Assembly: GCA_003481745.1 (NCBI GenBank)
Contig: QULP01000009.1
Coordinates: 40,088 to 104,087 of the forward strand
Direction of reading: 5' to 3'
Length of the DNA: 64,000 nucleotides
Source: Firmicutes bacterium OM04-13BH
GTDB lineage: Bacteria > Bacillota > Clostridia > Lachnospirales > Lachnospiraceae
Positions within the stretch are counted from its first letter, which is position 1. Each line of letters starts with the position of its first letter. The notes below the pieces were generated by a model. It was given only the letters and a program-made list of their open reading frames with translations, did not search any database and had not been told where the DNA came from. Below, piece by piece: positions 17,549 to 27,577 of this stretch. The translations under genes and the position numbers were made by a program.

Positions 17549-17583
17549 AAAAACCGCAACGTTTTTTAAACGCCACGGTTTTT
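17549..17583 (-). terminator. Terminator of gdhA
   Basis: AAAAAACCG...CGGTTTTTC flank an interrupted stem with a second 5-bp helix inside (CGTTT/AAACG). It lies 35 bases after the glutamate dehydrogenase stop on the minus strand, between that gene and the T-box promoter region. Between the terminator and the T-box (about 17426-17548) I see no further feature beyond AT-rich promoter-like sequence. Confidence 0.7.
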
Positions 17584-17617
17584 CTGTTTTTATAGCAATT
17601 TATTTTCCAAATTTTGA

Positions 17618-19114
<1,497 letters not shown>

Positions 19115-19177
19115 TTATAAAAACTGCATATACTTTGTCGATTTAAAGCACTTTTTACATAAAGTCCGGCATTTGAT

Positions 19178-20734
19178 TCAGCCAATTTTCGTGGTCCACT
19201 CCGAGCAGTCCCAGACCTTTGAAACCAGTCCTTCGTAAAACTCCGGTTCATGGCAGACCATCAAAATTGTTCCTTTGTATTCTTTAAGCGCACGTTTAAG
19301 TTCTTCTTTTGCATCTACATCCAGATGATTGGTCGGCTCATCAAGTACAAGCAGGTTCGTCTCACGGTTAATAATTTTGCATAAACGCACCTTTGCCTGC
19401 TCTCCACCACTTAAGACTCGTACCAGGCTTTCAATGTGTTTTGTCGTCAGCCCGCATTTTGCAAGTGAGGCTCTTACCTCATACTGTGTATAAGACGGAA
19501 ATTCTTCCCAGATTTCCTCGATACAGGTATGCTTATTTCCCTGTGGCATTTCCTGCTCAAAATATCCAATCTCCAGATAATCTCCAAGCACTGCTTTTCC
19601 GCCAAGTGCCGGAATGAGTCCCAAAATACTCTTTAAAAGCGTAGTCTTTCCAATTCCGTTTGCGCCGGCTAAAGCAATCTTTTCACCTCTCTCTACCGTC
19701 AAGGTAAGCGGTTTGGAAAGCGGTTCGTCATATCCAATCACCAATTCTTTCGTCTCTACCACAAAACGACTTGGTGTTCTTGCAGTCTTAAACTGAAATT
19801 CCGGCTTTGGTTTCTCTCTTGCCAGTTCAATAACATCCATTTTATCTAATTTCTTCTGTCTGGACATTGCCATATTTCTGGTTGCCACTCTTGCTTTATT
19901 TCTTGCCACAAAATCTTTTAATTCACTAATTTCCTGCTGTTGTTTCTGATAAGCTGCTTCAAGCTGTGCTTTCTTTACTGCATAAACTTCCTGAAAATGG
20001 TCATAATCGCCCACATATCGTGTTAACTGCTGGTTATCCATGTGATAAATCAGATTGATGACCTGATTTAAAAATGGAATATCATGTGAAATTAACACGA
20101 AGGCATTTTCATACTCCTGCAGATAACGTTTCAGCCATTCAATATGCACCACATCCAGATAGTTCGTAGGCTCGTCCAAAAGCAAAATATCCGGCTTTTC
20201 CAATAGCAGTTTGCCTAACAATACTTTTGTTCTCTGACCACCGCTTAAATCCGTCACATCCTTATCCAGACCGATTTCTGTAAGCCCAAGTGCTCTTGCC
20301 ACTTCTTCTAGCTTAGAATCAATAATATAAAAGTCATGCATCGTAAGCATATCCTGAATTGTTCCAAGTTCTTCCATCATCTGAGTTAACTCTTCTTCAG
20401 ATGCTTCCCCCATCTTATCGCAGATTCCATTCATCTGTTCTTCCATTTCAAACAGCCATCCAAACGCAGACTTTAAGACGTCACGGATTGTCATGCCCTT
20501 TTCAAGCACCGTATGCTGGTCCAGATATCCGACTCTTACATTCTTTGCCCATTCAATCTTTCCCTCATCCGGCATCAACTTTCCGGTTATAATATTCATA
20601 AAGGTAGACTTTCCCTCTCCATTTGCTCCGACAAGCCCGATATGCTCCCCCTTTAACAGACGAAAGGACACATCCTGAAAAATCGCCCTGTCACCAAATC
20701 CATGGGATAAATGTTCTACGTTTAATATACTCAT
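19178..20734 (-). CDS. ABC-F family ATPase (translation factor / possible antibiotic-protection type)
   Basis: Soluble protein with two ABC ATPase domains and no membrane part, acting on ribosomes in known relatives (EttA, YbiT, Uup, and resistance members). The 518 residues show Walker A GANGEGKST (~37-45) and GANGIGKTT (~355), signatures LSGGQRTK and LSGGEQAK, Walker B DILLLDEPTNYLD and NLLVLDEPTNHLD, and a charged linker between the domains (~245-320). The linker is short, favouring a housekeeping YbiT-like factor over a resistance protein, but this is uncertain. Confidence 0.9.
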   Translation of the reverse strand: MSILNVEHLSHGFGDRAIFQDVSFRLLKGEHIGLVGANGEGKSTFMNIITGKLMPDEGKIEWAKNVRVGYLDQHTVLEKGMTIRDVLKSAFGWLFEMEEQMNGICDKMGEASEEELTQMMEELGTIQDMLTMHDFYIIDSKLEEVARALGLTEIGLDKDVTDLSGGQRTKVLLGKLLLEKPDILLLDEPTNYLDVVHIEWLKRYLQEYENAFVLISHDIPFLNQVINLIYHMDNQQLTRYVGDYDHFQEVYAVKKAQLEAAYQKQQQEISELKDFVARNKARVATRNMAMSRQKKLDKMDVIELAREKPKPEFQFKTARTPSRFVVETKELVIGYDEPLSKPLTLTVERGEKIALAGANGIGKTTLLKSILGLIPALGGKAVLGDYLEIGYFEQEMPQGNKHTCIEEIWEEFPSYTQYEVRASLAKCGLTTKHIESLVRVLSGGEQAKVRLCKIINRETNLLVLDEPTNHLDVDAKEELKRALKEYKGTILMVCHEPEFYEGLVSKVWDCSEWTTKIG

Positions 20735-20788
20735 ACTTTCTTTTTCTCCTGATGTTTTTTATGTGCGCCAAAACTCCTGACGTACCTT

Positions 20789-21328
20789 TTAATTTTTTTT
20801 ACAGCATGCACCGCATCCTGCCGGCATTATACGGTCATCTGCCATGAAATCCCTGGCATCTTGAAGTGCACAGATTGCCTGTGAAGAAATACCTTCTCCA
20901 CTTCCGGTAAATCCAAGTCCCTCTTCTGTTGTTGCCTTGATATTGACCTGATTTTTTTCAATATTCAGAGCTTTGGCCACATTTTCCCGCATTTTTTCAA
21001 TATGCGGCATCATCTTTGGCTTCTGTGCAATAATCGTTGCATCAATGTTATTAATCACGTACATATTCTCTTCTAACAATGCCCCTACATGCTGTAATAA
21101 CTTAATACTTGAAATTCCTTTATATTTCTCATCGGTATCCGGAAAATGCCGTCCGATATCTCCAAGGGCTGCTGCACCTAAAAGTGCATCCATAATCGCA
21201 TGCAAAAGCACATCTGCATCTGAATGTCCAAGCAGCCCCTTTTCCCAGTCAATCTTAACACCACCAAGAATCAGGTCGCGTCCTTCTACCAGTTTGTGTA
21301 CATCATATCCCATTCCTACACGCATCAT
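20789..21328 (-). CDS. ispF: 2-C-methyl-D-erythritol 2,4-cyclodiphosphate synthase with Cys-rich C-terminal tail
   Basis: Trimeric zinc enzyme of the non-mevalonate isoprenoid pathway, converting CDP-methylerythritol 2-phosphate to the cyclodiphosphate. Seen: [11 protein letters not shown] and [45 protein letters not shown] with the zinc ligands Asp-x-His and His, and [18 protein letters not shown]. Residues after ~160 ([22 protein letters not shown]) are an addition of about 20 residues with three cysteines at the very end. Two ATG codons in a row serve as start; the first is 12 bases from AAGGAG. Confidence 0.95.
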   Translation of the reverse strand: MMRVGMGYDVHKLVEGRDLILGGVKIDWEKGLLGHSDADVLLHAIMDALLGAAALGDIGRHFPDTDEKYKGISSIKLLQHVGALLEENMYVINNIDATIIAQKPKMMPHIEKMRENVAKALNIEKNQVNIKATTEEGLGFTGSGEGISSQAICALQDARDFMADDRIMPAGCGACCKKN

Positions 21329-21377
21329 CTTTTTGAAATTCTCCTTTTTTAGTTTTCTTTGAACATAGCAAAAAGCA

Positions 21378-21401
21378 GAGTAAAAGTCAACACTTCTACT
21401 C
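21378..21401 (-). terminator. Terminator of the DUF2325-DUF3793-flavodoxin operon
   Basis: On the minus strand GAGTAGAAGT pairs with ACTTTTACTC (one G-T) around GTTG and is followed by TGCTTTTTG. It lies about 108 bases after the flavodoxin stop and just before ispF; the bases between are AT-rich with nothing else recognised. Confidence 0.75.
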
Positions 21402-21508
21402 CACTTTCGCTTCTCTTCTCTTTATTCTTTTTACGTTATATTTTATTTTTTATTTTGATTCTATTTGGTTATATTTCTTGTATTTGTTATATTTCTTCTT
21501 GAATTTAT

Positions 21509-21931
21509 TTATGCAAGTGCTTTTCCAAGGTTCTGGCAAGCTTCTTTTGCGTCATCATCTGGTTCATCATTACAGATAACCGGGTCACAGGCAAGTATTG
21601 CACCTGCTGTTTTGCAGTCTTCTTCCCAATTTCTCATCCATTCTCCGTCTCCCCATCCGTAAGAACCGAACAGAGCAATTTTTTTACCGGAAAGTTTTGC
21701 TTTACAATCCTCAAATAATGGTCCGAATTCGTCCTCTTCTAATACTTCATCTCCCATAGCCGGGCATCCAAATGCAACTGCATCGTAATCATTCATTTTA
21801 TCTGCAGCAAAATCATCTGTTGTAAAGGATTCTACTTCTGCGCCTGCAGCTTTTGCTCCATTTGCAACTTCCTCTGCCATAGCTTCTGTATTACCTGTTC
21901 CACTCCAATATACAACTGCAATTTTACTCAT
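21509..21931 (-). CDS. Short-chain flavodoxin
   Basis: Small FMN electron carrier that can replace ferredoxin when iron is scarce. The 140 residues start with the FMN phosphate loop VYWSGTGNTEAMA (7-19), followed by FGCPAMGDEVLEE and FGSYGWGDGEWMRNWEE, which form the isoalloxazine loops with Trp. It is the third gene of an operon with a DUF2325 and a DUF3793 gene under a promoter with two GTTAG-N6-CTAAC operators, in line with metal-dependent control. Confidence 0.95.
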   Translation of the reverse strand: MSKIAVVYWSGTGNTEAMAEEVANGAKAAGAEVESFTTDDFAADKMNDYDAVAFGCPAMGDEVLEEDEFGPLFEDCKAKLSGKKIALFGSYGWGDGEWMRNWEEDCKTAGAILACDPVICNDEPDDDAKEACQNLGKALA

Positions 21932-21956
21932 GATTTCTTCGTCTCCTTTTTTCTTT

Positions 21957-22508
21957 TTAAGCTGCCACTGTTAGTTTTTCTACACTTGTACCCTGTCTCC
22001 AAAGTTTTGTGTAAATCCTTGTACACTTTTTAAACTTCTCAAACAATTTCATTGTTTCACACTCATTACAGTAAACTTTCCAGCAACCTGCACATTTACT
22101 GTTTTTTCCTGCGTTCTCGATAAATCCGATAACATCGCCAAGAGGATAGCCAAGAAACAGTCCAATTTCATGAGGGAATTTTTCTTCTAAATTTAATCGT
22201 GCCTTTAAACACGCAATGGCCTCTTCTTCATCAGTATTTTCATATCCATACTTTTTTAGAAATTCTTTTACACCGTTTTTCTGTAAATCTTTTTGAAGTT
22301 TCTCTCTTCTGCATACATAAATCAATGCCGTATCAGCTCTTTTTTTCAAGAGAATCAATGAGACTCCCTTATTCTGAAATTTTTTTTCACACTGTTTCAT
22401 ATGCTGATTTAACTCTTCTTCATCAATAAAACGAACTGAAAAAAGATTCGCCGTCTTTAATCCGGCAAGGGTTGGCGAACAATGCTCCACCAGATACTGT
22501 TCTAGCAT
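21957..22508 (-). CDS. DUF3793 family protein
   Basis: Protein of unknown function, 183 residues, recognised from its N-terminus (EQYLVEHCSPTLAGLKTANLFSV) and the central FPHEIGLFLGYPLGDVIGFIENAGKNSKCAGCWKVYCNE. It has several cysteines near the C-terminal half (CAGCWKVYCNEC), which could bind metal. In many Firmicutes this family accompanies flavodoxins and iron genes, as here: it overlaps the DUF2325 gene by 7 bases and precedes the flavodoxin by 25. No enzymatic role can be assigned. Confidence 0.85.
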   Translation of the reverse strand: MLEQYLVEHCSPTLAGLKTANLFSVRFIDEEELNQHMKQCEKKFQNKGVSLILLKKRADTALIYVCRREKLQKDLQKNGVKEFLKKYGYENTDEEEAIACLKARLNLEEKFPHEIGLFLGYPLGDVIGFIENAGKNSKCAGCWKVYCNECETMKLFEKFKKCTRIYTKLWRQGTSVEKLTVAA

Positions 22509-22801
22509 ACTACACTTTCCTTTCCTGTATATTCGTTCAGTACTGTGTGTAAAGCGGCTGCACTGCTTGTATGGATTCTCGCAATCGGAATATTATTCTT
22601 CTTCGCTTCTTGCAATGCGCTGTTTACCATCTTATGAGATACTGTATTTGTAAACAAAATCATCAAATCCGGACAGCCCAGTTTCTTTTTCATAGCGCCT
22701 TTTTCTTTTGCAAATACCTTTGCCTTACAGCCGTAGTTTTTACAGATATTCTGATACTGACAGACCATTCTCTCATTTCCGCCCACAATAACAATACTCA
22801 T
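22502..22801 (-). CDS. DUF2325 domain protein
   Basis: 99-residue protein with a Rossmann-like pattern starting IVIVGGNERMVCQYQNICKNYGCKAKVF and continuing PDLMILFTNTVSHKMVNSALQEAKKNNIPIARIHTSSAAAL. This matches DUF2325, a family often next to metal or redox genes. First gene of the flavodoxin operon. Function unknown; two C-terminal residues VVC place a Cys at the end. Confidence 0.8.
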   Translation of the reverse strand: MSIVIVGGNERMVCQYQNICKNYGCKAKVFAKEKGAMKKKLGCPDLMILFTNTVSHKMVNSALQEAKKNNIPIARIHTSSAAALHTVLNEYTGKESVVC

Positions 22802-22855
22802 TTTAATTCTCCTTTCAAAACAGTTTTTAGTGGTTTATATCAATTTTCTATTTAA

Positions 22856-22873
22856 AGTTAGTCCTTTCTAACT
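22856..22873. promoter_or_regulatory. Downstream operator, AGTTAG-N6-CTAACT
   Basis: Perfect 6-bp inverted arms with a 6-base spacer, 55 bases upstream of the DUF2325 start and about 95 bases downstream of the -35. It matches a second site at 22935-22952. GTTAG/CTAAC arms resemble DtxR/IdeR-type metalloregulator sites, although the spacing differs from the classical box. Confidence 0.65.
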
Positions 22874-22888
22874 CCATTCTCTTTTTTT

Positions 22889-22910
22889 GGCGACTGTCTT
22901 TACAGCCGCC
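22889..22910 (-). other. Leader hairpin between the two operators
   Basis: On the minus strand GGCGGCTGT pairs with ACAGTCGCC through one G-U pair; on the plus strand the same position is an A-C mismatch. So the fold favours the transcribed strand. No T run follows on the minus strand, so it is not a terminator; it may stabilise the leader. Confidence 0.5.
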
Positions 22911-22934
22911 TGTGTATGTAGTGTGTGTGTTGTT

Positions 22935-22952
22935 GGTTAGCTTTATCTAACT
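22935..22952. promoter_or_regulatory. Promoter-proximal operator, GGTTAG-N6-CTAACT
   Basis: Inverted arms GTTAG/CTAAC with the same 6-base spacer as the site at 22856. It begins 7 bases downstream of the -10 hexamer and covers the expected transcription start of the flavodoxin operon, so binding should repress. Confidence 0.7.
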
Positions 22953-22958
22953 GTGATT

Positions 22959-22987
22959 AGTATACACAATTATCCTATTTCTGTCAA
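22959..22987 (-). promoter_or_regulatory. Promoter of the DUF2325-DUF3793-flavodoxin operon
   Basis: On the minus strand TTGACA (22987-22982) and TATACT (22964-22959) with a 17-base spacer. The leader to the first ATG is about 150 bases and holds two operators and one hairpin. Confidence 0.85.
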
Positions 22988-23050
22988 TAGTTTTTTTTAA
23001 ATATTTTTTTACATTCTCGCGTTGATTGGATAAATTATTCTATATTAAAA

Positions 23051-23082
23051 AACTCACAGGGATTTTTTTATCCCTGTGAGTT
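23051..23082 (-). terminator. Terminator of the araR-araD-kinase operon
   Basis: AACTCACAGGGAT and ATCCCTGTGAGTT form a perfect 13-bp stem, followed on the minus strand by TTTTTT, 10 bases after the kinase stop. Confidence 0.93.
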
Positions 23083-23092
23083 CTGCTATTTG

Positions 23093-24691
23093 TTACTGTA
23101 AGTTTTCTACTGCTGCACGTTCAATCGGAAGTCCTTTTTTGTAACGTTCAATAAATGCATCAAATCCTTTTACATCTTCTGCATCTGGTTCCATTTCACT
23201 TCCTGCATTTCCGGCAAATACTTTATTATTCAGATAATCATCTAATGTTTCATTTTCTGCTTTGTTAACCATATAAGAGGCAAGAAGGGCAATTCCCCAT
23301 GCCCCGCCTTCTCCTGCGGTTTCCATAACAGATACCGGAACACCGACTGCACCTGCCATAATCTTCTGTCCCACACCTTTTGTCTTAAACAGACCACCGT
23401 GGCCAAGAATCTTATCGAGTTTTACGTTTTCTTCTTTTAACAAAATATCCAAACCTGTCTTTAATGCGCCAAGTGCAGTATACAGATGCACACGCATAAA
23501 GTTTGCAAGGCTTAATTTGCTGTCCGGCGTACGTGCAAATAATGGACGACCCGCTTCAAATCCTGTGATATGTTCTCCTGAGAAATAGTTATAGGCTAAA
23601 AGTCCGCCACAGTCTTTTTCACCTTCAAGTGCTTTATTATATAATGTTCCAAACAGTTTATTCATATCCACTTCGATTCCAAATGCTTCTGCAAATTCTT
23701 TGAACAGTCCAACCCATGCATTTAAGTCAGAAGTACAGTTGTTGCAGTGCACCATGGCAACCGGACTTCCTGTCGGAGTAGTCACCATATCGATTTCTTT
23801 ATATACTTTGGATAATTCTTTTTCGAGTACTACCATAGCAAACACAGAAGTTCCGGCAGATACGTTACCGGTACGTTTTGCGATACTGTTTGTTGCAGTC
23901 ATACCTGTTCCTGCATCTCCTTCCGGAGGGCATACCGGCACACCTGCTTCCAATGTTCCTGTCGTATCAAGCAGTTTTGCACCTTCTTCTGTTAAAACAC
24001 CTGCTGCATCTCCTGCGCTTAATACTTCCGGAAAGATTTCTTCTAATTTCCAGCTGTATCCTTTTTCAGCCACTTTTTCATTGAATTTTTCTACCATTGT
24101 TGCATTGTAAGTTTTTGTATTCATATCAATCGGAAACATCCCGGAAGCTTCGCCTACACCAAGTACTTTCTTTCCTGTCAGTTTCCAGTGAATATAACCT
24201 GCAAGCGTAGTCTGGAATTTAATTTTAGATACATGTTCTTCTTTATTCAACATTGCCTGATAAAGATGTGCAATGCTCCATCTCTGTGGAATATTAAACT
24301 GAAATAATTCAGTCAGCTCATCAGATGCCTGCTGTGTCATGGTATTTCTCCAGGTACGGAACGGTACTAAGAGCTCATCGCTTTCATTAAATGCCATATA
24401 ACCGTGCATCATCGCACTAAATCCAAGAGCAGCCAGTTTCTTTACTTCTACTCCGTATTTTTCTTTGACATCTTCTGTCATTTTTTTATAGCTATCCTGA
24501 AGACCTGTCCAGATATCTTCTAATGTGTAAGTCCAGATATTGTTCTCCAGACGGTTTTCCCAGTCATGTGCACCGGAAGCAATCGGTTCATTATTTTCTC
24601 CGATTAAAACTGCTTTAATTCTGGTTGAACCAAATTCAATACCAAGTACTGCTTTTCCGTTTTCAATTACGCTTTTTGTATCGAAACCCAT
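23093..24691 (-). CDS. FGGY-family carbohydrate kinase (likely L-ribulokinase)
   Basis: Phosphorylates a ketopentose or pentitol. The 532 residues show the FGGY ATPase fold: phosphate 1 loop [15 protein letters not shown] (~16-30), [27 protein letters not shown], and near the C-terminus [41 protein letters not shown]. Such proteins are often labelled xylulokinase, but the operon with AraD and AraR makes L-ribulose the likely substrate, feeding L-ribulose 5-phosphate to AraD. No araA isomerase gene is in this cluster. GGAGG precedes the ATG. Confidence 0.88.
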   Translation of the reverse strand: MGFDTKSVIENGKAVLGIEFGSTRIKAVLIGENNEPIASGAHDWENRLENNIWTYTLEDIWTGLQDSYKKMTEDVKEKYGVEVKKLAALGFSAMMHGYMAFNESDELLVPFRTWRNTMTQQASDELTELFQFNIPQRWSIAHLYQAMLNKEEHVSKIKFQTTLAGYIHWKLTGKKVLGVGEASGMFPIDMNTKTYNATMVEKFNEKVAEKGYSWKLEEIFPEVLSAGDAAGVLTEEGAKLLDTTGTLEAGVPVCPPEGDAGTGMTATNSIAKRTGNVSAGTSVFAMVVLEKELSKVYKEIDMVTTPTGSPVAMVHCNNCTSDLNAWVGLFKEFAEAFGIEVDMNKLFGTLYNKALEGEKDCGGLLAYNYFSGEHITGFEAGRPLFARTPDSKLSLANFMRVHLYTALGALKTGLDILLKEENVKLDKILGHGGLFKTKGVGQKIMAGAVGVPVSVMETAGEGGAWGIALLASYMVNKAENETLDDYLNNKVFAGNAGSEMEPDAEDVKGFDAFIERYKKGLPIERAAVENLQ

Positions 24692-24744
24692 TTTTGTTTC
24701 CTCCGTTTTTCATTCTATACTCTCAGAATTTTTATAGCCAAAAT

Positions 24745-25434
24745 TTATTTCTGTCCGTAATAAGCATTTGCACCATGTTTTCTGTAATAATGTTTATCCT
24801 GCAGTTCCTGTGGGGCTGGTTTTACCTGCGGATTAATCATTTCACAACGTGCTGCCATTTTTGCGACTTCTTCTAATACGACTGCATTATGTACTGCTTC
24901 ATGTCCATCTTTTCCCCAGGTAAACGGTCCGTGATTTTTACAGAGTACTGCCGGCACTGCTTCGTAATCTTTATCTTTAAAATAATCTGCAATCAGAAGT
25001 CCTGTATTTTTCTCATAAGCACCTTCAATTTCTTCTCTTGTCAGACATCTGACACATGGAATTTCTCCATACATATAATCGGCATGGGTTGTTCCATAAC
25101 ATGGAATACCACGTCCTGCCTGAGCCCAGCTTGTTGCCCATGGAGAATGCGTATGTACGACACCTCCAATGTTTGGAAATGCTTTGTATAATTCCAGATG
25201 AGTTGGCGTATCAGAAGATGGATTGTATCTTCCTTCGATTTTATTTCCTTCTAAATCCATGATAACCATATCATCCGGTGTCAGTTTGTCATAATCCACA
25301 CCACTTGGTTTGATTGCAAAATATCCGGTTTCTCTGTCAATCTGGCTGACATTTCCCCAGGTAAATGTAACCAGTCCGTATTTGGGTAAAAGCATATTTG
25401 CTTCGTATACCGCTTTTTTTAATTCTTCTAACAT
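24745..25434 (-). CDS. araD: L-ribulose-5-phosphate 4-epimerase
   Basis: Class II aldolase-fold zinc enzyme converting L-ribulose 5-phosphate to D-xylulose 5-phosphate. The 229 residues include [25 protein letters not shown], the zinc pair in [28 protein letters not shown], and the C-terminal [15 protein letters not shown] typical of bacterial AraD. It sits 33 bases after araR and 53 before the kinase. Confidence 0.96.
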   Translation of the reverse strand: MLEELKKAVYEANMLLPKYGLVTFTWGNVSQIDRETGYFAIKPSGVDYDKLTPDDMVIMDLEGNKIEGRYNPSSDTPTHLELYKAFPNIGGVVHTHSPWATSWAQAGRGIPCYGTTHADYMYGEIPCVRCLTREEIEGAYEKNTGLLIADYFKDKDYEAVPAVLCKNHGPFTWGKDGHEAVHNAVVLEEVAKMAARCEMINPQVKPAPQELQDKHYYRKHGANAYYGQK

Positions 25435-25467
25435 TCTTTTGTCCTCACTTTCTTTTTTGTGTCTCTT

Positions 25468-26568
25468 TTATTTTTGATTTCTATTCCTCGTTGAACCTCG
25501 AACAATTAATTCCGGTTCGATCAATCTCGGAATCTTACTTTTTTCTTCCGGGATTTTTCGAATTTTTTCAAGAAGTAATTCCGCTGCCATTTCACCGAGT
25601 TTTTCCTGTGGATGCGTAATGGTTGTCAGACCTCCCATTCCCTCTCCGATTACAGAATTATCATATCCCGTAACTGAGATATCTGTCGGAACCTGGACTC
25701 CATTTTTTTGCAGACAGTAAATGACTTCCAGCGCAATCTGGTCATTATAACAGACGATTCCGTCCATCTCTTTTTTCTGCTTTAACAACAGTTCCATAAT
25801 CATTCCTGGTTTTGTCTTTCTGTCCTCTGTATGAAACCATACCACCATATCCGGGTCATAAGCAATTCCTGCTTCCTGCAATGCTTTTACATATCCCTTA
25901 TGCCGTTCTCTCCCCTGAGAATCATCTGCCTTAAAAATACCTAAAATTTTCTTATGCCCATAATCTAACAGATGTTTTGTCACCATATACCCGCCCTTGC
26001 AGTCATCCATTAATATATGTGGTTTATCCAACATCTGGGAATATACACCCTGAATAAAAACATAAGGAATTTCATACTCATCCAGCATACCATACAAGTT
26101 CGTATGCCTGCAGAAAATCTGGCTCTTACTCGGCTCGATAATCAGCCCTTCAATATCTTTTGTCAAAATATCTTCAAGCACTTTTTCTTCTTTTGTTCTG
26201 CTGTTTGCTGTATTTTTCAGAATAATACTGTAACCATTTTCCGTCAGTACCTTATCCATCCCTTGAATCAGACGCGGAAAAATATAATCTGAGATATAAG
26301 TCGTCACAACTGCCACATTTCTTGAGTTCTTCAAATGTCCCATTCTCTGAGAACAAAATGTTCCCCTGCCATGTTCCGCCTCAATATATCCCTCATTAAT
26401 CAAAATAGACAGTGCTTTCCGGACTGTGTGACGACTGATTTGATAACGAGCAGACAGCTCATTTTCGGATGGAAGTTTCTCTCCCGGTTTAATCTGACCA
26501 CTTAAAATCGCCTGTTTTAATTCTTCCATCAGTGCATAATACTTTGTCTTTCCATTTTCGTTTGCCAC
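25468..26568 (-). CDS. araR: Arabinose-type repressor AraR (GntR DNA-binding domain, LacI-type sensor)
   Basis: Repressor with a GntR winged helix (residues ~12-75, KYYALMEELKQAILSGQIKPGEKLPSENELSARYQISRHTVRKALSILINEGYIE) fused to a periplasmic-binding-like sensor (~90-360, with LLDYGHKKILGIFKADDSQGRERHKGYVKAL and DISVTGYDN). This architecture is characteristic of AraR. I take the GTG at 26568, eight bases after AAAGGAG; another in-frame GTG at 26577 would overlap that site. It leads the operon and a palindrome sits at its promoter, so it likely represses itself and araD-kinase until L-arabinose is present. Confidence 0.92.
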   Translation of the reverse strand: MANENGKTKYYALMEELKQAILSGQIKPGEKLPSENELSARYQISRHTVRKALSILINEGYIEAEHGRGTFCSQRMGHLKNSRNVAVVTTYISDYIFPRLIQGMDKVLTENGYSIILKNTANSRTKEEKVLEDILTKDIEGLIIEPSKSQIFCRHTNLYGMLDEYEIPYVFIQGVYSQMLDKPHILMDDCKGGYMVTKHLLDYGHKKILGIFKADDSQGRERHKGYVKALQEAGIAYDPDMVVWFHTEDRKTKPGMIMELLLKQKKEMDGIVCYNDQIALEVIYCLQKNGVQVPTDISVTGYDNSVIGEGMGGLTTITHPQEKLGEMAAELLLEKIRKIPEEKSKIPRLIEPELIVRGSTRNRNQK

Positions 26569-26597
26569 TATACACACTCCTTTGGTTTCTATTTTAT

Positions 26598-26623
26598 AAC
26601 TTGTACGGTGGTATTGACAAGTT
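26598..26623. promoter_or_regulatory. Palindromic operator and promoter of araR
   Basis: AACTTGT and ACAAGTT are 7-bp inverted arms 12 bases apart. On the minus strand the site overlaps a promoter TTGTCA (26620-26615) with TATAAA about 16 bases later. The half-site CTTGTAC resembles the known AraR half ATTTGTAC, fitting autoregulation. The remaining bases up to the Nudix gene stop (26624-26697) hold only a weak CCCCA/TGGGG hairpin. Confidence 0.6.
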
Positions 26624-26697
26624 GTTTTAAAATTTATTCCAGTTGCTGACTACTCCCACAGGCAAGCTTATGGGGGTTCGCCACTAATTCATAACTT

Positions 26698-27318
26698 TTA
26701 ATCAAACATTGTCTCCCAATCTTTGGAACGATACGCCTGAAAACACATCTCAATCTGTTCTTTTGTATTTTTTTCTTCTGCAAGCGGTGGCAGTTCATCC
26801 AGTGAAAAATATCGACTCTGTATGGTTTCAATATTTTCCTGAAATGCTCCGCCGATTACACTGCACTGTACAAAAATTTTACATACTTTATAAGCATAAA
26901 TCGGCAGATTATGCTTCTCTCTGTCCTGCACTGCAATCACACGGTCCGCTGTCACATCCAGTCCCGCTTCTTCTTTTACTTCTTTTATCGTATTTTGTTT
27001 GACAGACTGGTCTACATCAACCCAGCCTCCTGGCAGTGACCATGTCTTATTATTTTCCTGCACAAGTAAAATCTTATCCCCTTTAAAGATTGCTGCCCGA
27101 CAGTCTAATTTTGGCGTCTGAAATCCCACTTCATTGCAAAAGATTTCTTTTACTTTTTCTGTCGGAAGTCCTGACGCTTCACTTAACATCTCTGCGGAAA
27201 TTTCCCGAATCCGCTCAAAACGTTCTATATCAAACTTATCTTTACAATAATACAGGGCACTCTGCGCAAGACTCTGTAATTCCACCGCCCAGTCAAGCCA
27301 TTTTTGTTCTTTTTGCAT
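26698..27318 (-). CDS. Nudix hydrolase with N-terminal NUDIX-associated helical domain
   Basis: Hydrolyses a nucleoside diphosphate linked to another group, probably an ADP-ribose-type substrate. Residues 1-65 form the helical N-terminal domain (WLDWAVELQSLAQSALYYCKDKFDIERFERIREI) seen in a group of Firmicute Nudix proteins; residues ~70-200 are the Nudix fold with the box GGWVDVDQSVKQNTIKEVKEEAGLD. The Nudix-box spacing GX5EX7REUXEEXGU is slightly altered: the first Glu is replaced by Asp/Gln and REU reads KEV. Activity may therefore differ. SD GGGAG lies upstream. Confidence 0.88.
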   Translation of the reverse strand: MQKEQKWLDWAVELQSLAQSALYYCKDKFDIERFERIREISAEMLSEASGLPTEKVKEIFCNEVGFQTPKLDCRAAIFKGDKILLVQENNKTWSLPGGWVDVDQSVKQNTIKEVKEEAGLDVTADRVIAVQDREKHNLPIYAYKVCKIFVQCSVIGGAFQENIETIQSRYFSLDELPPLAEEKNTKEQIEMCFQAYRSKDWETMFD

Positions 27319-27380
27319 TTACTTTTTCTCCCTTACTGTTTTCTTTTATTGTATCGAATTCCTTTTTCCTTTACAAGAAA

Positions 27381-27527
27381 AAAGAATCCCATACATTTTA
27401 TCGTACGGAATTCTTTTTCAACGAAATTCTTAGAGGATTTGTAGTTTTTGCGGAGGTATTCTACAAGTCCAACAATACTGTAAAGTTAAGGTTATTCGTA
27501 AAAGAGGAAGACGAATTTCATAACCTT
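27381..27527 (-). ncRNA. Candidate small regulatory RNA with two anti-Shine-Dalgarno loops
   Basis: On the minus strand a promoter (TTGCGA 27562-27557, TATTAT 27539-27534, 17-base spacer) predicts a start near 27527. From there: hairpin 1 AAGGTTAT/ATAACCTT plus TTCGT/ACGAA, loop CTTCCTCTTTT (27527-27488); hairpin 2 GGACTTGTAG/CTACAAATCC with loop AATACCTCCGCAAAAA (27470-27435); then a terminator stem (27418-27385) with a T run. Open frames inside are at most 9 codons. CU-rich loops that can pair with GGAGG are typical of Gram-positive regulatory RNAs such as FsrA. Expression is inferred. The 340-base gap between flanking genes holds only this element and its upstream motif. Confidence 0.65.
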
Positions 27528-27556
27528 GAATTCATAATACCCTGTCTTTTTCTACT

Positions 27557-27577
27557 TCGCAAGCCACCTGGGGGGAT
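27557..27577 (-). promoter_or_regulatory. Shared C6/G-rich motif, copy 1, overlapping the sRNA -35
   Basis: Minus strand ATCCCCCCAGGTGGCTT at 27577-27561; its final TT begins the -35 TTGCGA. The same 17-bp pattern in the same phase occurs at 42602-42586 and 39981-39965. A weaker half-match (ATCCCCTGGATAGGGTT) lies ~75 bp upstream near 27657. Confidence 0.6.

Noticed and set aside
22911..22935. GT-rich run as a simple-sequence phase-variation tract
   Set aside because: The GTGTGTGTGT tract is only about five repeats long and lies in an untranslated leader; too short to call.
23093..24691. Xylulokinase as the name for the FGGY kinase
   Set aside because: Sequence motifs do not separate xylulokinase from ribulokinase by eye, and the operon with araD and araR favours L-ribulose; kept as FGGY kinase, likely ribulokinase.
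26633..26697. CCCCCA/TGGGAG hairpin between the Nudix gene and araR as another structured repeat
   Set aside because: Only 4-5 pairs form, with no match to the conserved blocks of copies A and B.
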